NCBI RefSeq assembly: GCF_003672135.1
Contig: NC_039513.1
Coordinates: forward strand, 11,073,971 to 11,137,970
Length of the DNA: 64,000 nt
Direction: 5' to 3'
Source of the DNA: Ooceraea biroi
Lineage: Eukaryota; Arthropoda; Insecta; Hymenoptera; Formicidae
Shown here: positions 50,275-58,385 of the stretch, one piece after another
How positions within the stretch are numbered: the first letter of the stretch is position 1
Layout: each line of letters opens with the position of its first letter
Position numbers and translations under genes: made by a program
Notes under the pieces: model-generated
Told to the model about the DNA's origin: nothing
What the model saw: the letters and a program-made list of their open reading frames with translations, nothing else
Database searches by the model: none

Positions 50275-50432
50275 ATGGTGTGTGTACTTAGCGTAGATAG
50301 GAAATACAGGTTTTGTAATGTTCATATAATATTGTATATTTTTGTCGTAGATATTCCACTACAATACGAAATATATTTCTAAACTACATTGTCCTCGGGT
50401 ATCCATGAATTGTACGAATCATCGAATCCCAG
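50275..50432. other. Convergent spacer between polB and integrase
   Basis: AT-rich 158 bp separating two convergent genes; likely holds both polyadenylation sites. Nothing else is seen. Confidence 0.4.
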
Positions 50433-51356
50433 CTATTTCACGTAAACCTCGGCACCTTTCCTGCGTAACACCTTTTCCACGAGATATATGTTCGGATTAG
50501 CAACGCGATGCAATTCGTGTTCGTAGAATCCTCCGGCGATTGGCTCGCCGCGCGAATCCTCGATGAGATAGGTCACGGGATTAGTCGTCTGCACTTTGAT
50601 GATTCTGAATATCTCGGTCGTCCAGTTTGGCGTGTAGCCCTTGTCGAAGACCGTCTTGTACTTGCTGACGCGTACCGGGTTACCTACTGTGAATCGCGCC
50701 GGGGCTGCAATCTTTACGTTGCTGTACACCGTGGCCAAGAGTTTATCCGCGATCTTGGGCGTTACATCGATGGGTCGCATACCGATCGTTCGATGTTTTC
50801 GCGCGTTGTACTTTGCGACGAGCTGCTGTAGTTCGTCGATCCATCTATAGTTTCCATTGAGCGTAAACATTTTCCACATGTCGTTCTTTAGCGTACGATT
50901 GAACCGTTCCACGACCGAGGCTTTCATGGGTGAATACGTAGAATAGTGATTGATATCATGTTTCATCAGGAGCCGTTGCACGTCAGCATTGTAGAATTCC
51001 TTTCCTCTGTCAGTATGCAAATTGTTTGGACATCTTCCATCCTTTCGAAATAGCTTTGCAAACGCATCGGCTGTTTCGCTCCCGCATTTACTCTTCAGCG
51101 GTACGGCCCATGCATACTTGCTCAACACGTCTATAATTGTGAGTATATAATTGTAGCCTTTGTTGAAACGTGAGTACGGACGCATCTCCACTATGTCAGC
51201 TTGCCACAGGTCATCGTATCCGCGGACTATGACGCGTCTTCGTGGAAAAGTTCTTCTCGCCGGAGCATGCAGTTCCTCAACGAGTCGCCGTTTCTCGGAA
51301 CTGACAATCTTTTTACGTCCATCAGATTTTCGCGATCTCATGTTTTGGCGATACAA
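50433..51356 (-). CDS. Polinton integrase (rve family), N-terminus uncertain
   Basis: The retrovirus-type integrase of Polintons joins element ends to chromosomal DNA. The 308-codon frame is open from directly after a TGA (51357-51359) to 50433 and has no early ATG at its head; the first methionine is residue 6. The catalytic triad is intact: Asp54 in WQADIVEM, Asp116 in HTDRGKEF and Glu150 in VVERFNRT, with 33 residues between the last two. The C-terminal part (about 220-290) looks like the SH3/chromo-like tail, with VGNPVRVSKYKTVFDKGYTP. A usual N-terminal zinc-binding region is not visible, and the sequence upstream is a minisatellite, so the gene may have lost its front. Reads toward polB. 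Confidence 0.88.
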   Translation of the reverse strand: MYRQNMRSRKSDGRKKIVSSEKRRLVEELHAPARRTFPRRRVIVRGYDDLWQADIVEMRPYSRFNKGYNYILTIIDVLSKYAWAVPLKSKCGSETADAFAKLFRKDGRCPNNLHTDRGKEFYNADVQRLLMKHDINHYSTYSPMKASVVERFNRTLKNDMWKMFTLNGNYRWIDELQQLVAKYNARKHRTIGMRPIDVTPKIADKLLATVYSNVKIAAPARFTVGNPVRVSKYKTVFDKGYTPNWTTEIFRIIKVQTTNPVTYLIEDSRGEPIAGGFYEHELHRVANPNIYLVEKVLRRKGAEVYVK

Positions 51357-51359
51357 TCA

Positions 51360-51947
51360 ATGACTGTTAGACGTATAGTTATATGTCTCAAACTGTTTGT
51401 AAACGTTCGACGCCTTTCCAGAGCCGTTCTTGCCCCGTTCGTCGCTGTTCCAGACCCTTTCTTGAGTCGTTCTTGCCACGTTCGTCGCTGTTCCAGTCCC
51501 GTTCGTCGCCGTTCCAGACCCGTTCTTAAGTCGTTCGTGAGCCGTTCTTGAGCCGTTCGACACTGTTCGTTATCCGTTCGTTGCCGTTCTATTAGTCGTT
51601 TCTGATGCAGCAGTAGTCGCCAGCAGGAGGCGAAGTTCCTTTATCGCAGCCCATAACGCTTGCGTGTCCTTCTCGAACGCAATACTCAGCTTTCTCTCAA
51701 ATTCTGCATGTTGATTCCGCAACACTTTACCATACTGTTCCACGTATAGTTTGTTGATAGCGTCGGTATCAGCCTCAGGCTGCGCTACACGACGAATTTT
51801 GCGCGACTGTGCGTCAAAATCAGCAGCGTGGCGACACAATGCGTTTTCACGTACGTAGTTTCTCACTACTCCACTGAACTGATAATACGGATTGTTCATC
51901 GATGTCTCCCTTCTTTCTAGTAATACACCAAACTTGTTGATTGGCAT
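51360..51947 (-). pseudogene. Polinton orphan gene B with in-frame stop and Asn-Gly-rich tail
   Basis: From ATG 51947 (MPINKFGVLLERRETS) 125 codons run to TAA at 51572-51570. Helix-forming residues 60-115 suggest a coiled coil. After the TAA the same frame stays open for 70 more codons, made of short Asn/Gly/Thr/Arg repeats (NGSRTAHERLKNGSGTAT), to a stop at about 51358. The TAA therefore either truncates a longer protein or the repeat has grown behind the natural end. It is a recurrent orphan of hymenopteran Polintons with unknown function, possibly structural. It lies between the integrase and the 263-codon gene, all on the minus strand. Confidence 0.65.
51380..51605. repeat. GTTC-rich minisatellite in the Polinton
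   Basis: Irregular short units sharing CCGTTC or TCGTTC (for example GCCGTTCTTGAGCCGTTCG) repeat through about 220 bp, between orphan gene B and the integrase. Expansion here may have removed the integrase start. Confidence 0.7.
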
Positions 51948-51990
51948 GTTGGTGCACACGATCGACTGATTCGTTTCATTGATGTACTGT

Positions 51991-52782
51991 TTAATTTATA
52001 ATGAGACCTGCCTCGCGAAGTTCTTCGATAATCGACAGAATCTCATTATCGTGGGCGTTATTTCCCGCTTGGTGCGAAGCTTCGAGCAATCGCAGACGAT
52101 TGACCAGTTCGTTGGGATCGTTCCAGTGCATGTAATCGATCATATTGTCGTTTAATGTCACAACGCGAGGTAATCCTCTTCCAGATCGCTTCTTTGGTAC
52201 GATTGGCAGTAACGGTGCGATTACGCGGTTGTACTTGTAACCCTTGTTACTCTTTACTTGGCCATGCGCGATGTATTTGCGTCTATGCGCATTCGTCGTC
52301 AGCAGCATGCTCTTGTACGTTTGCATATCATTAACCGTGTACACGGCTTTGTTAGGACGTTTCATGAAAATCAATTCGTAAAGACCGAGTGTACCGATGT
52401 ATCGCACGCCGTCGACAAATATGTTATCACGGGTGTCCACGTCGAAACGTTTATTACCGAACATCATTCCATCCTGACCGAGATAAACGCCGTGCATGTT
52501 ATCTATGCCGCTCTTGCGATCACCGCTCAGGACAGGGCTTATGTATTGTTGTCCTAGCGGACCTAGCTGACTGTGCAGCATCTCTCGACTCTCCGGTGTT
52601 TGCAGCGTGTAATGAACGGAAGTTCGTAGCGATTCGTTCGTAATTTCGAAATCTTCATCGGGAGAGATTTCGATCGTGGACCGTTCAAACGGTTGCGGCG
52701 CTACTTTAATCGGGGTAGAGGTTGTCGCGTTGAATGGAACTCGTTTTCGCTTGGGCGGTGACGTTCTCGGTGATGCGCCCAA
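51991..52782 (-). CDS. Polinton conserved protein (GTxGLYELIF family)
   Basis: A 264-codon open frame without a proper ATG at its head (TTG at 52782). It is Pro/Lys-rich at the start (SPPKRKRVPF, a possible nuclear-localisation-like run). A conserved central block follows with VDGVRYIGTLGLYELIFMKR, then YTVNDMQTYKSMLLTTNAHR. The ending is a helical segment, NRLRLLEASHQ...IIEELREAGLI. The central block recurs in many arthropod Polinton proteins of unknown function (I recall it as a DUF8207-type domain, not verified). With no start codon of its own, it is most simply the back half of the protein whose front is at 52809-53132, separated by a frame change in an ATT repeat. A virion or packaging role is inference. 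Confidence 0.65.
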   Translation of the reverse strand: MGASPRTSPPKRKRVPFNATTSTPIKVAPQPFERSTIEISPDEDFEITNESLRTSVHYTLQTPESREMLHSQLGPLGQQYISPVLSGDRKSGIDNMHGVYLGQDGMMFGNKRFDVDTRDNIFVDGVRYIGTLGLYELIFMKRPNKAVYTVNDMQTYKSMLLTTNAHRRKYIAHGQVKSNKGYKYNRVIAPLLPIVPKKRSGRGLPRVVTLNDNMIDYMHWNDPNELVNRLRLLEASHQAGNNAHDNEILSIIEELREAGLIIN

Positions 52783-52794
52783 CGAGAGTTTCCG

Positions 52795-52840
52795 CTTATT
52801 GCTATTATTTATTTATTATTCCGCTTATTATTATTATGTA
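52795..52840. repeat. ATT-type microsatellite at a gene break
   Basis: TTATTGCTATTATTTATTTATTATTCCGCTTATTATTATTAT-like DNA; its unit changes coincide with the frame change between the two neighbouring ORFs. Confidence 0.7.
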
Positions 52841-53132
52841 CCACATTAATCTCACTCTGCGGGGATAATGTTTCACTCTCTGTGTCTTCGGTATTGCTCA
52901 TCGGCTCGTCTTTCTGTATGAGCGGGCTAGATGTATCGTCCGTGATATTATCGACAAGCTTCTGCAGAGGCTCGATGATCGGTCTAAAGTGTCTCTCCAA
53001 CGCGGCATCTTCCACCATCTTGCCAGTCTTTAGAGCGTGATGCTTCTTGCGGATCGAATCACTGGTTTTCGCAATTTCCTTCACCATCTTCTCGAGCGCT
53101 TGACTATCTGTATCGCGAGTGAACGTCGCCAT
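52809..53132 (-). CDS. Polinton coiled-coil protein, probably front half of the 51991-52782 gene
   Basis: From ATG 53132, 107 codons encode a helical segment (residues 10-65, EKMVKEIAKTSDSIRKKHHA) with heptad-like spacing. An acidic Ser/Thr-rich linker follows. The frame ends in Asn/Lys codons read from an ATT-rich microsatellite (52800-52835), then TAA. The next gene begins 27 bp on in another frame with no ATG. A length change in the microsatellite would explain one gene now read as two. ATG 53132 is a good start: it is the first in frame and sits just after the ATPase stop (53199). Function unknown. Confidence 0.6.
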   Translation of the reverse strand: MATFTRDTDSQALEKMVKEIAKTSDSIRKKHHALKTGKMVEDAALERHFRPIIEPLQKLVDNITDDTSSPLIQKDEPMSNTEDTESETLSPQSEINVVHNNNKRNNK

Positions 53133-53198
53133 GTTGTAACGCGGGAATAAACAATTACAGATGTTTCATCGAACACGTATTAACGGTGACTAACCATT

Positions 53199-54216
53199 TT
53201 ATGGTATCGCAAACTCATTAAATCCGTTTCTATACCGCCCATTAGTGATCGAGCTGTCCTTGTCTATCACTACGAAACCGTACTTGCGTTGCCAACAACT
53301 GCGACACAACGCGCAAAAATCATCGTACGACATGTCGGTATTCACGTGATCGTTGTACACGTGTTTCAAGTTGGTACCATCCTGTTTAAACAGGATCAGC
53401 AGGTTCGCGTTGTCGCGTATAAGATGCTTGGGTATCTTTGCATACGTCTGACAGAGATAGAAACAGTCGACGTTCGAGTGTCGCCTCATCGCAAAGTATT
53501 CTCTCCACTGAGATATAATAATACTGGAGGAGGCACTGCTGGTACTGCTATGCTTCGACCGTAAGCGGAAAGCGGTCGTGAGACAGTAGATTTTCAGGTC
53601 ACAGTCTGTCTTTGTCTGATGTACGGGACGCATGCGCAATCACTCGCAGTACAATCCGGGCCAAAAGTTAATGATAAGTTTCGTACAATCTGTTCAATAA
53701 TATGTACTCGAGAACGTTTGAAGTCTTGAACGTGACTGTACAAGACCTGAATTTCAACTATCTCACTTGGGCCGCGCCAGGCGAGCCAGTGCCTCCTCCA
53801 GTATTATTATATCTCAGTGATTCTCTCACCGTATCCTGCTTATCGCACGCCACGTCATCAAAGACGAAGATCGAGTTTGGACGCGCCTCGCTCGGTGGAA
53901 TGACGTCACTGTTATTGGAGAACGTGAAATAGCCAATTTCTTCAATCGGGGACAATACATTTTCCAAGTACCGATATTTGGGCTGTTGCAACGATTTCGA
54001 GTACACGTACACGTTCTCGAAACGTACACCGTGCGGACTTTTCAATAGACTTATCAGCACGTTGGTCTTGCCACAATTCGAGGGCCCACAAATGATCGCG
54101 CGTATCGTGTTTGGCAACAGTTTTCCATGTCTGCGTATCTCCTTCTCCGATAATACTCGCGTTCTACTGTCCAAATTTGTGACGTGTATCGTCAACGGTT
54201 GTCGCACGAATCTCAT
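53199..54216 (-). pseudogene. Polinton packaging ATPase (FtsK/HerA, A32-like), split by a transposon
   Basis: DNA-packaging ATPase of the FtsK/HerA class. From ATG 54216 the first 131 codons carry a Walker A motif (GPSNCGKTN, residues 44-52) and a Walker B motif (SIFVFDD, 115-121). The frame then enters a 314-bp insertion (53506-53819) and stops. On the other side of the insertion (53505-53199) the C-terminal part resumes, with YLCQTYAKIPKHLIRDNANL containing the sensor-like QTYA region, and runs to its natural stop. The 8-bp duplication at the insertion site and the phase of both parts show that the gene was continuous before insertion. Unless the insert is spliced out, no full ATPase is made. 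It is divergent from the rightward virion genes, about 100 bp apart. Confidence 0.88.
53498..53827. mobile_element. 314-bp DNA transposon inserted in the ATPase gene
   Basis: The element occupies 53506-53819. Its ends are perfect 33-bp inverted repeats starting CACTGAGATATAATAATACT, and it is flanked by the 8-bp direct repeat ATTCTCTC (53498-53505 and 53820-53827). An 8-bp duplication points to the hAT or P superfamilies, though CACTG termini are not typical of either. No transposase is encoded. Perfect TIRs and intact duplications indicate a young insertion. Confidence 0.92.
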
Positions 54217-54310
54217 ATTTGCACTTGCTAGGAAGAGGGGAGTCGAACGACTATTTATAGGTGGGCGGAATCGCGAAAGCAATCAGTACCAAAATATTTT
54301 TCACACTGTC

Positions 54311-54557
54311 ATGTCCTTCCGATATTCGCGACTTAACCGCTGAACAGTTACAATTTGTGCCGAAGATCGTTCTGTTGCGAGTGCGTAGGAACTATATCGA
54401 CTATGTGTGGAACAAGCTTCCGGACCATATAAAGGCGGATTCGGAGGTGCAGACTTATCGCCGCTGTTACGAACATTACAATCAACCGTGGCAGCAAACG
54501 CACATCGACGGTCCGGTACCGTTGATCAGGGATTGTTACGCATGCCAAAAACGGTAG
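54311..54557 (+). pseudogene. Polinton small orphan protein, frameshifted
   Basis: ATG 54311 opens MSFRYSRL and then hits TGA at 54341. From about 54337 a neighbouring frame continues with AEQLQFVPKIVLLRVRRNYI and runs to TAG 54555-54557, ending CYACQKR. One extra base (or two missing) near 54336 separates them. The intact gene would give about 81 residues. Similar short proteins ending THIDGPVPLI..CYAC precede the PLA2 gene in other insect Polintons; function unknown. It overlaps the PLA2 gene start (54542) by 16 bp. First gene of the rightward virion block, 95 bp from the divergent ATPase start. Confidence 0.55.
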
Positions 54558-54817
54558 TGAGAGGTGGAGGTTTGCTGAATCGTGCGATAAACGCGCTTCC
54601 CTTCGAACTGCATATTCCGGGCTATCAGTTTTGTGGTCCTGGAACTCGTGTGGAAGAACGTCTAGCTAGAGGTGATCGAGGTATCAATCTTTTGGACGCG
54701 GCGTGTTGCGAGCACGATATAGCGTACCTACGTAGCAACGATCTTGACAACAGACACGCGGCGGATAAGATATTCGCCGAAAGGGCGCGAGAACGCATTT
54801 TCGCGAGGCATTCGACT

Positions 54818-54862
<45 letters not shown>

Positions 54863-55264
54863 GCCGCTATAACAGTTTGGGCAGCTATGAAAGTCAAGAC
54901 CAAATTGGGCATGGGTATGAAGACAAAGAAAAAGATGACTATCAGAAGAGTACCGAAGAAACGAATGCTTCCGATAGCGAGACGCGGCGGTGTCCTGTCA
55001 CTGCTGCCGTTGCTGGGAGTAATCGGATCGTTGGCTGCGGGGGCAGCGGGAGTCGCGAAAGCGGTGAATGATAAGGCCGCGCAGCGTCAGCTGGATGAAA
55101 TGCGCCATCACAATCGCACTATGGAAGGTCAGGGACTTTATCTCGCTCCGTACAAGCGTGGAAAGGGTATCCCGAAGAGGAAGGATGGTGGAAAAAAACG
55201 TCAAAAAGATGATAGGAATGCCTACGGGTATAACCACCAATATACAATTGGGACACTTGGCTAA
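54542..55264 (+). CDS. Phospholipase A2 domain joined to basic core (pX-like) protein
   Basis: A 240-residue ORF from ATG 54542. Residues 15-85 form a parvovirus-type secreted PLA2 domain: calcium-loop YQFCGPGT (28-35) and catalytic His58-Asp59 in CCEHDIAY, preceded by a paired Cys. In parvovirus VP1 such a domain opens endosomal membranes during entry. A pure Arg-Glu run (95-106), made by a (GA)n microsatellite, separates it from a very basic segment (117-150). A hydrophobic Gly/Ala/Leu helix (151-175, LLPLLGVIGSLAAGAAG) and a Gln/Arg-rich tail ending GLYLAPYKRG follow. This second half looks like adenovirus core protein X/mu or pVI precursors. Both domains lie in one open frame. The last 20 residues overlap the protease gene start (55209) in another frame. 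Confidence 0.82.
54821..54860 (+). repeat. (GA)n microsatellite inside the PLA2/core ORF
   Basis: About 20 GA units read in frame as alternating Arg and Glu; its length is a multiple that keeps the frame open. Confidence 0.9.
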
Positions 55265-55640
55265 TCGTATGCGCATACCGTTCTTCAGAGGTGTATTTAT
55301 GCGTAATGCCCTACCGATGGACGGAGTTGGTCGAAACGAGAGCGGTATTGTGAATTTGGATGACGCGGAAGGCTCGGGCACGCATTGGGTAGCGTATGCG
55401 AAGCGAGGAGATCGCGTTATATATTTTGACAGTTTTGGGAATCTTCGACCACCGAGGGACTTGGTACGCTATCTCGGACATAACGCGGTGAAAATTGAGT
55501 ACAATCGTACCGCGTATCAAACGTACGATCAGAGCATTTGCGGACAATTGTGCCTGAAATTTCTCCAGACGGTTAGCAAAACATTTAAACCATTAACATT
55601 CCGCGATCGGCGCTCAGTATTCGCTCGAACATGTCGCTGA
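55209..55640 (+). CDS. Polinton adenain-like cysteine protease
   Basis: The maturation protease of Polintons, related to adenovirus adenain and Ulp1. From ATG 55209 (a second ATG at 55218 is as good) 143 residues contain the full active-site set in the canonical order: His59 in GTHWVAY, Asp74 in YFDSFGN, Gln108 and Cys111 in DQSICGQLC. The chain is undamaged. It begins inside the end of the PLA2/core ORF and its stop (55638-55640) overlaps the minor capsid start (55631) by 10 bp, so the block is tightly packed. Probable substrates are the core and capsid precursors next door. The last 20 residues (SKTFKPLTFRDRRSVFARTC) look unlike the family core and may be variable tail. Confidence 0.9.
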   Translation: MIGMPTGITTNIQLGHLANRMRIPFFRGVFMRNALPMDGVGRNESGIVNLDDAEGSGTHWVAYAKRGDRVIYFDSFGNLRPPRDLVRYLGHNAVKIEYNRTAYQTYDQSICGQLCLKFLQTVSKTFKPLTFRDRRSVFARTCR

Positions 55641-56375
55641 CGCTTACGTTAACCGGGAAGAGTAGCACCCTCGCGGTAAACTACTTTCCCGCGATTGATT
55701 TGAGCGATGATGGGTACGAGCTCGGACTTATGGATTTTGAAACGTATTACACGATACCGAACGTGAATTCCTCGAATAATAAATTTTACTTTGGTAAAGA
55801 CGACAAGGAAATTGCTATACCCGAGGGATCGTACGAACTACACGCCATAGATGAGTATCTGAAGCGTGCGATTGAACGACACGTAGCTGGTTCCAGCGAT
55901 AATACCAAAAACGTCGATGATGAGGAGTATCCAATAGTGCTTCGTGCTAATCACAATACGATGCGGAGCGAAATCAAGTGTGCCTATCGAATAAACTTTA
56001 AGAAACTAAACAACATTGGATCGCTGCTGAGATTCTCGTCGAATCGGATATTGCAACCGCAAAAATGGCACGAATCGGATGTACCAGTCAATATCATGAA
56101 CGTAAACATTATTCGCATAGAGTGTAACGTGATCGCCGGTGCGTAGTGCGTACAGCAACGGTACGCGTGTGCACACGATACACGAATTTGCGCCGCGCGT
56201 GCCACCAGAATATAAGATATCGGAAACACCTGCGCAGATCATTTACCTGCCGATCATCGCACGGTGCATTACGGATCTGACATTACGTGTTGTGGATTAA
56301 GACGGGCGATTACTTGATTTTCGCGGTGAGGAGATTACCGTCAGATTACACGTACGACGACGACGACAACGATAG
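55631..56375 (+). pseudogene. Polinton minor capsid (penton) protein, frameshifted
   Basis: From ATG 55631, 171 codons with LTLTGKSSTLAVNYFPAIDL at the front and repeated beta-strand-like segments match the single jelly-roll penton protein of Polintons. The frame ends at TAG 56144-56146, created by an exact 7-bp tandem duplication (GTGCGTA twice, 56139-56152). Beyond it the shifted frame continues with family-like sequence (EFAPRVPPEYKI...IIYLPIIA). It meets one TAA at 56298-56300 and ends with a natural-looking stop at 56375 after a run of Arg. Two lesions thus remove the C-terminal third. Confidence 0.82.
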
Positions 56376-56401
56376 TGATAGTGTGTGTAGTGTAAGATGA
56401 G

Positions 56402-56572
56402 ATGCTCGTTCTGAACGAAACGGAGCGTGATACTTTTGTAAGAAAAACTGCGGTGACATTCGATAAACAAAGGCTGCCGAACATTGACTTTTTAAAATCT
56501 AATACGAAGAAGCTCAGTGCATCAAACGTTGAATTTTTGAAATCTTTGGGCTTCAGAGTACGAAGTACCTAA
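56402..56572 (+). CDS. Polinton 56-aa orphan upstream of the major capsid gene
   Basis: ATG 56402 opens 56 intact codons (MLVLNETERDTFVRKTAV ... LKSLGFRVRST) ending at TAA 56570-56572. The gene lies between the minor and major capsid genes, 11 bp before the latter's ATG. Short basic proteins with the FLKxNTxKLSxxNVEFLK pattern occur at this position in related Polintons as I recall, which supports it as real despite its size. Function unknown. Confidence 0.6.
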   Translation: MLVLNETERDTFVRKTAVTFDKQRLPNIDFLKSNTKKLSASNVEFLKSLGFRVRST

Positions 56573-56583
56573 TCACGGAGAAA

Positions 56584-57785
56584 ATGATTGACATTTTGAA
56601 TATCGGAGGTGAGCCAGTCTTTGACGATCGCATCGTCAAGTTGAGACTCATACGTATAATCCGTACGCCAACACGCTGCTTGGACACAGCGATGAGATAC
56701 GAATACCCATACAGCAGCAGGATTTGTATACCTTACCGTGTCAGAGCTTTCTGTACGTCGAGGGTAAACTAACGACAAACAGAGCCATTGAGGGCTCTAA
56801 TGTGGTATTGGGGAATAATTGCGTGGCGTTCATGTTCGATGAGATACGCTACGAACTTGACGGAGTGGAAACTGTTCGCAACAAAAATGTTGGAATGACT
56901 TTGACACTCAAAAACTATACATTGTTAACACTCGATAGAGGCGTGACCCTGGGTAATGCCAGTTGGGATACATATATTGATAATGTGGACGGAAACTTTA
57001 ATTTTTGCGTACCGCTCTCCATGTTAGTGGGGTTTTGCGAGGATTACAAACGCGTGGTGATCAACGCTCGTCATGAGCTGTTTCTAATACGATCGCGCAA
57101 CGACAACAATAGTCTACTGGGAGATCCCGCGCTGGAGCCAAAGATTGAGCTGCTCAAGATACAGTGGCGAATGCCGCATGTGTTACTGAATGAAGTCAAT
57201 GAGCTATCGATGCTACGAGCCTTGGAGAGCGGACGATATCTGAGCATGACTTTCCGATCGTGGGATCTGTACGAGTTTCCTTTACTACAGAGCACCACCA
57301 AGCACTCATGGACTGTCAAGGCCGCGACTCAGCTGGAGAAACCGCGATACGTGATCTTTGCATTGCAGACTGGGCGAAAAAATGTAATGTCCCAAGACGT
57401 TACTATATTCGACGACTGCAAATTAACCAACGTGAAACTGTATCTAAACTCAGAATGTTATCCATACGACGACTTGAATTTGGATTTTGAGAGGAACAAA
57501 TACGCCATCCTGTACGACATGTATTCACGTTTTCGTAGGGCGTATTATGGATGCGACTGCGCCAAGGCATGTTTGACCACTACCAATTTTCTTCTTCGCG
57601 GTCCTTTCGTGGTTATCGATTGTTTGCGACAGAACGAGTCTATCAAGAGTGCTACCGTAGATGTACGATTAGAGTTTGACTGCAAAGAGAATATACCTGC
57701 GAATACTACCGCCTACTGCCTCATAATGCACGATCGCGTGGTCGAATACAGTCCATTGACCAACGTTGTGCGCAGAATTATGTAA
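56584..57785 (+). pseudogene. Polinton major capsid protein, one-base frameshift
   Basis: The double jelly-roll major capsid protein of Polintons. ATG 56584 opens MIDILNIGGEPVFDDRIVK; at about 56640-56645 the reading changes by one missing base. From there an uninterrupted frame of about 380 codons runs to TAA 57783-57785, ending VVEYSPLTNVVRRIM. That frame contains PIQQQDLYTLPCQSFLYVEG, many beta-rich segments and a Cys-rich CDCAKACL near the end. Size (about 400 residues), position after the penton and 56-aa genes, and sequence character fit the family. A single lesion near the start is the only visible break, but it prevents translation from the family start. ATG 56724 inside the long frame could give a product lacking about 47 residues. 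Confidence 0.82.
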
Positions 57786-57863
57786 AGTGCATCGTCAGCA
57801 GATATCTCTCTTTATAACTGCGGACCGTTGCGAGTGTGAGTGATTAGTCCAGGGAAACTCGTC

Positions 57864-58385
57864 ATGTCCGTACTGACGTTCGTGGACCTGCAGGGCTTCA
57901 TCGTCGGCAGACACTTCGTCGTGAAGGAGTTTGCCACTCTCAGAGAGGGATGTGTTCTCTCGCACTATATCTTTGAACCCTACGAATCGTGGTACGATCT
58001 CTTCAAATCTGAGAGATCGCAAGTTTCCTGGTTAACGGCGAACCATCACGAACTATCATGGGACGTTGGAACGATTCCGTACCGATGGGCTAGGCGTCTG
58101 ATCACGAAAGCGGTGGCGGGCACGATGGACAAAGAGGATGATGATGAAACAGTACCCCTCGTGTACGTCAAGGGACACGAGAAACGCGAATGGCTGCACG
58201 ATTTGCTTCAAGACGATGCGAGAAATGACGTATTCATCGAGACTGTGGATGTGGATTACGAAGATATCGCTCCTTTACATAAGTTAGATATAGTGAATAC
58301 ATTTCGATGTGGATACCATGTGAAACATTGCGCCTTACAAAATGTATTCAAACTTTACAATTGGTGGTCGAACTGTCTGAAATAA
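57864..58385 (+). CDS. Polinton 173-aa conserved orphan
   Basis: An intact frame from ATG 57864 (MSVLTFVDLQGF) to TAA 58383-58385. It has VVKEFATL..GCVLSHYIFEP in the first third, an acidic low-complexity run (DKEDDDE, 89-95), VYVKGHEKREWLHDLL in the middle, and a C-terminus FRCGYHVKHCALQNVFKLYNW. I recognise the pattern from many insect Polintons and host-genome orphans. The spacing of FVDLQG, VKGHEK and H..HCALQN resembles a DEDDh-type RNase H-fold exonuclease, but key acids are not all present, so this is inference. It is the last gene before the right TIR, and AATAAA overlaps its stop codon. Undamaged while its neighbours decay. Confidence 0.7.
   Translation: MSVLTFVDLQGFIVGRHFVVKEFATLREGCVLSHYIFEPYESWYDLFKSERSQVSWLTANHHELSWDVGTIPYRWARRLITKAVAGTMDKEDDDETVPLVYVKGHEKREWLHDLLQDDARNDVFIETVDVDYEDIAPLHKLDIVNTFRCGYHVKHCALQNVFKLYNWWSNCLK

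Noticed and set aside
50508..52643. Plus-strand ORFs opposite the leftward Polinton genes
   Set aside because: Shadows of the integrase and structural genes on the minus strand.
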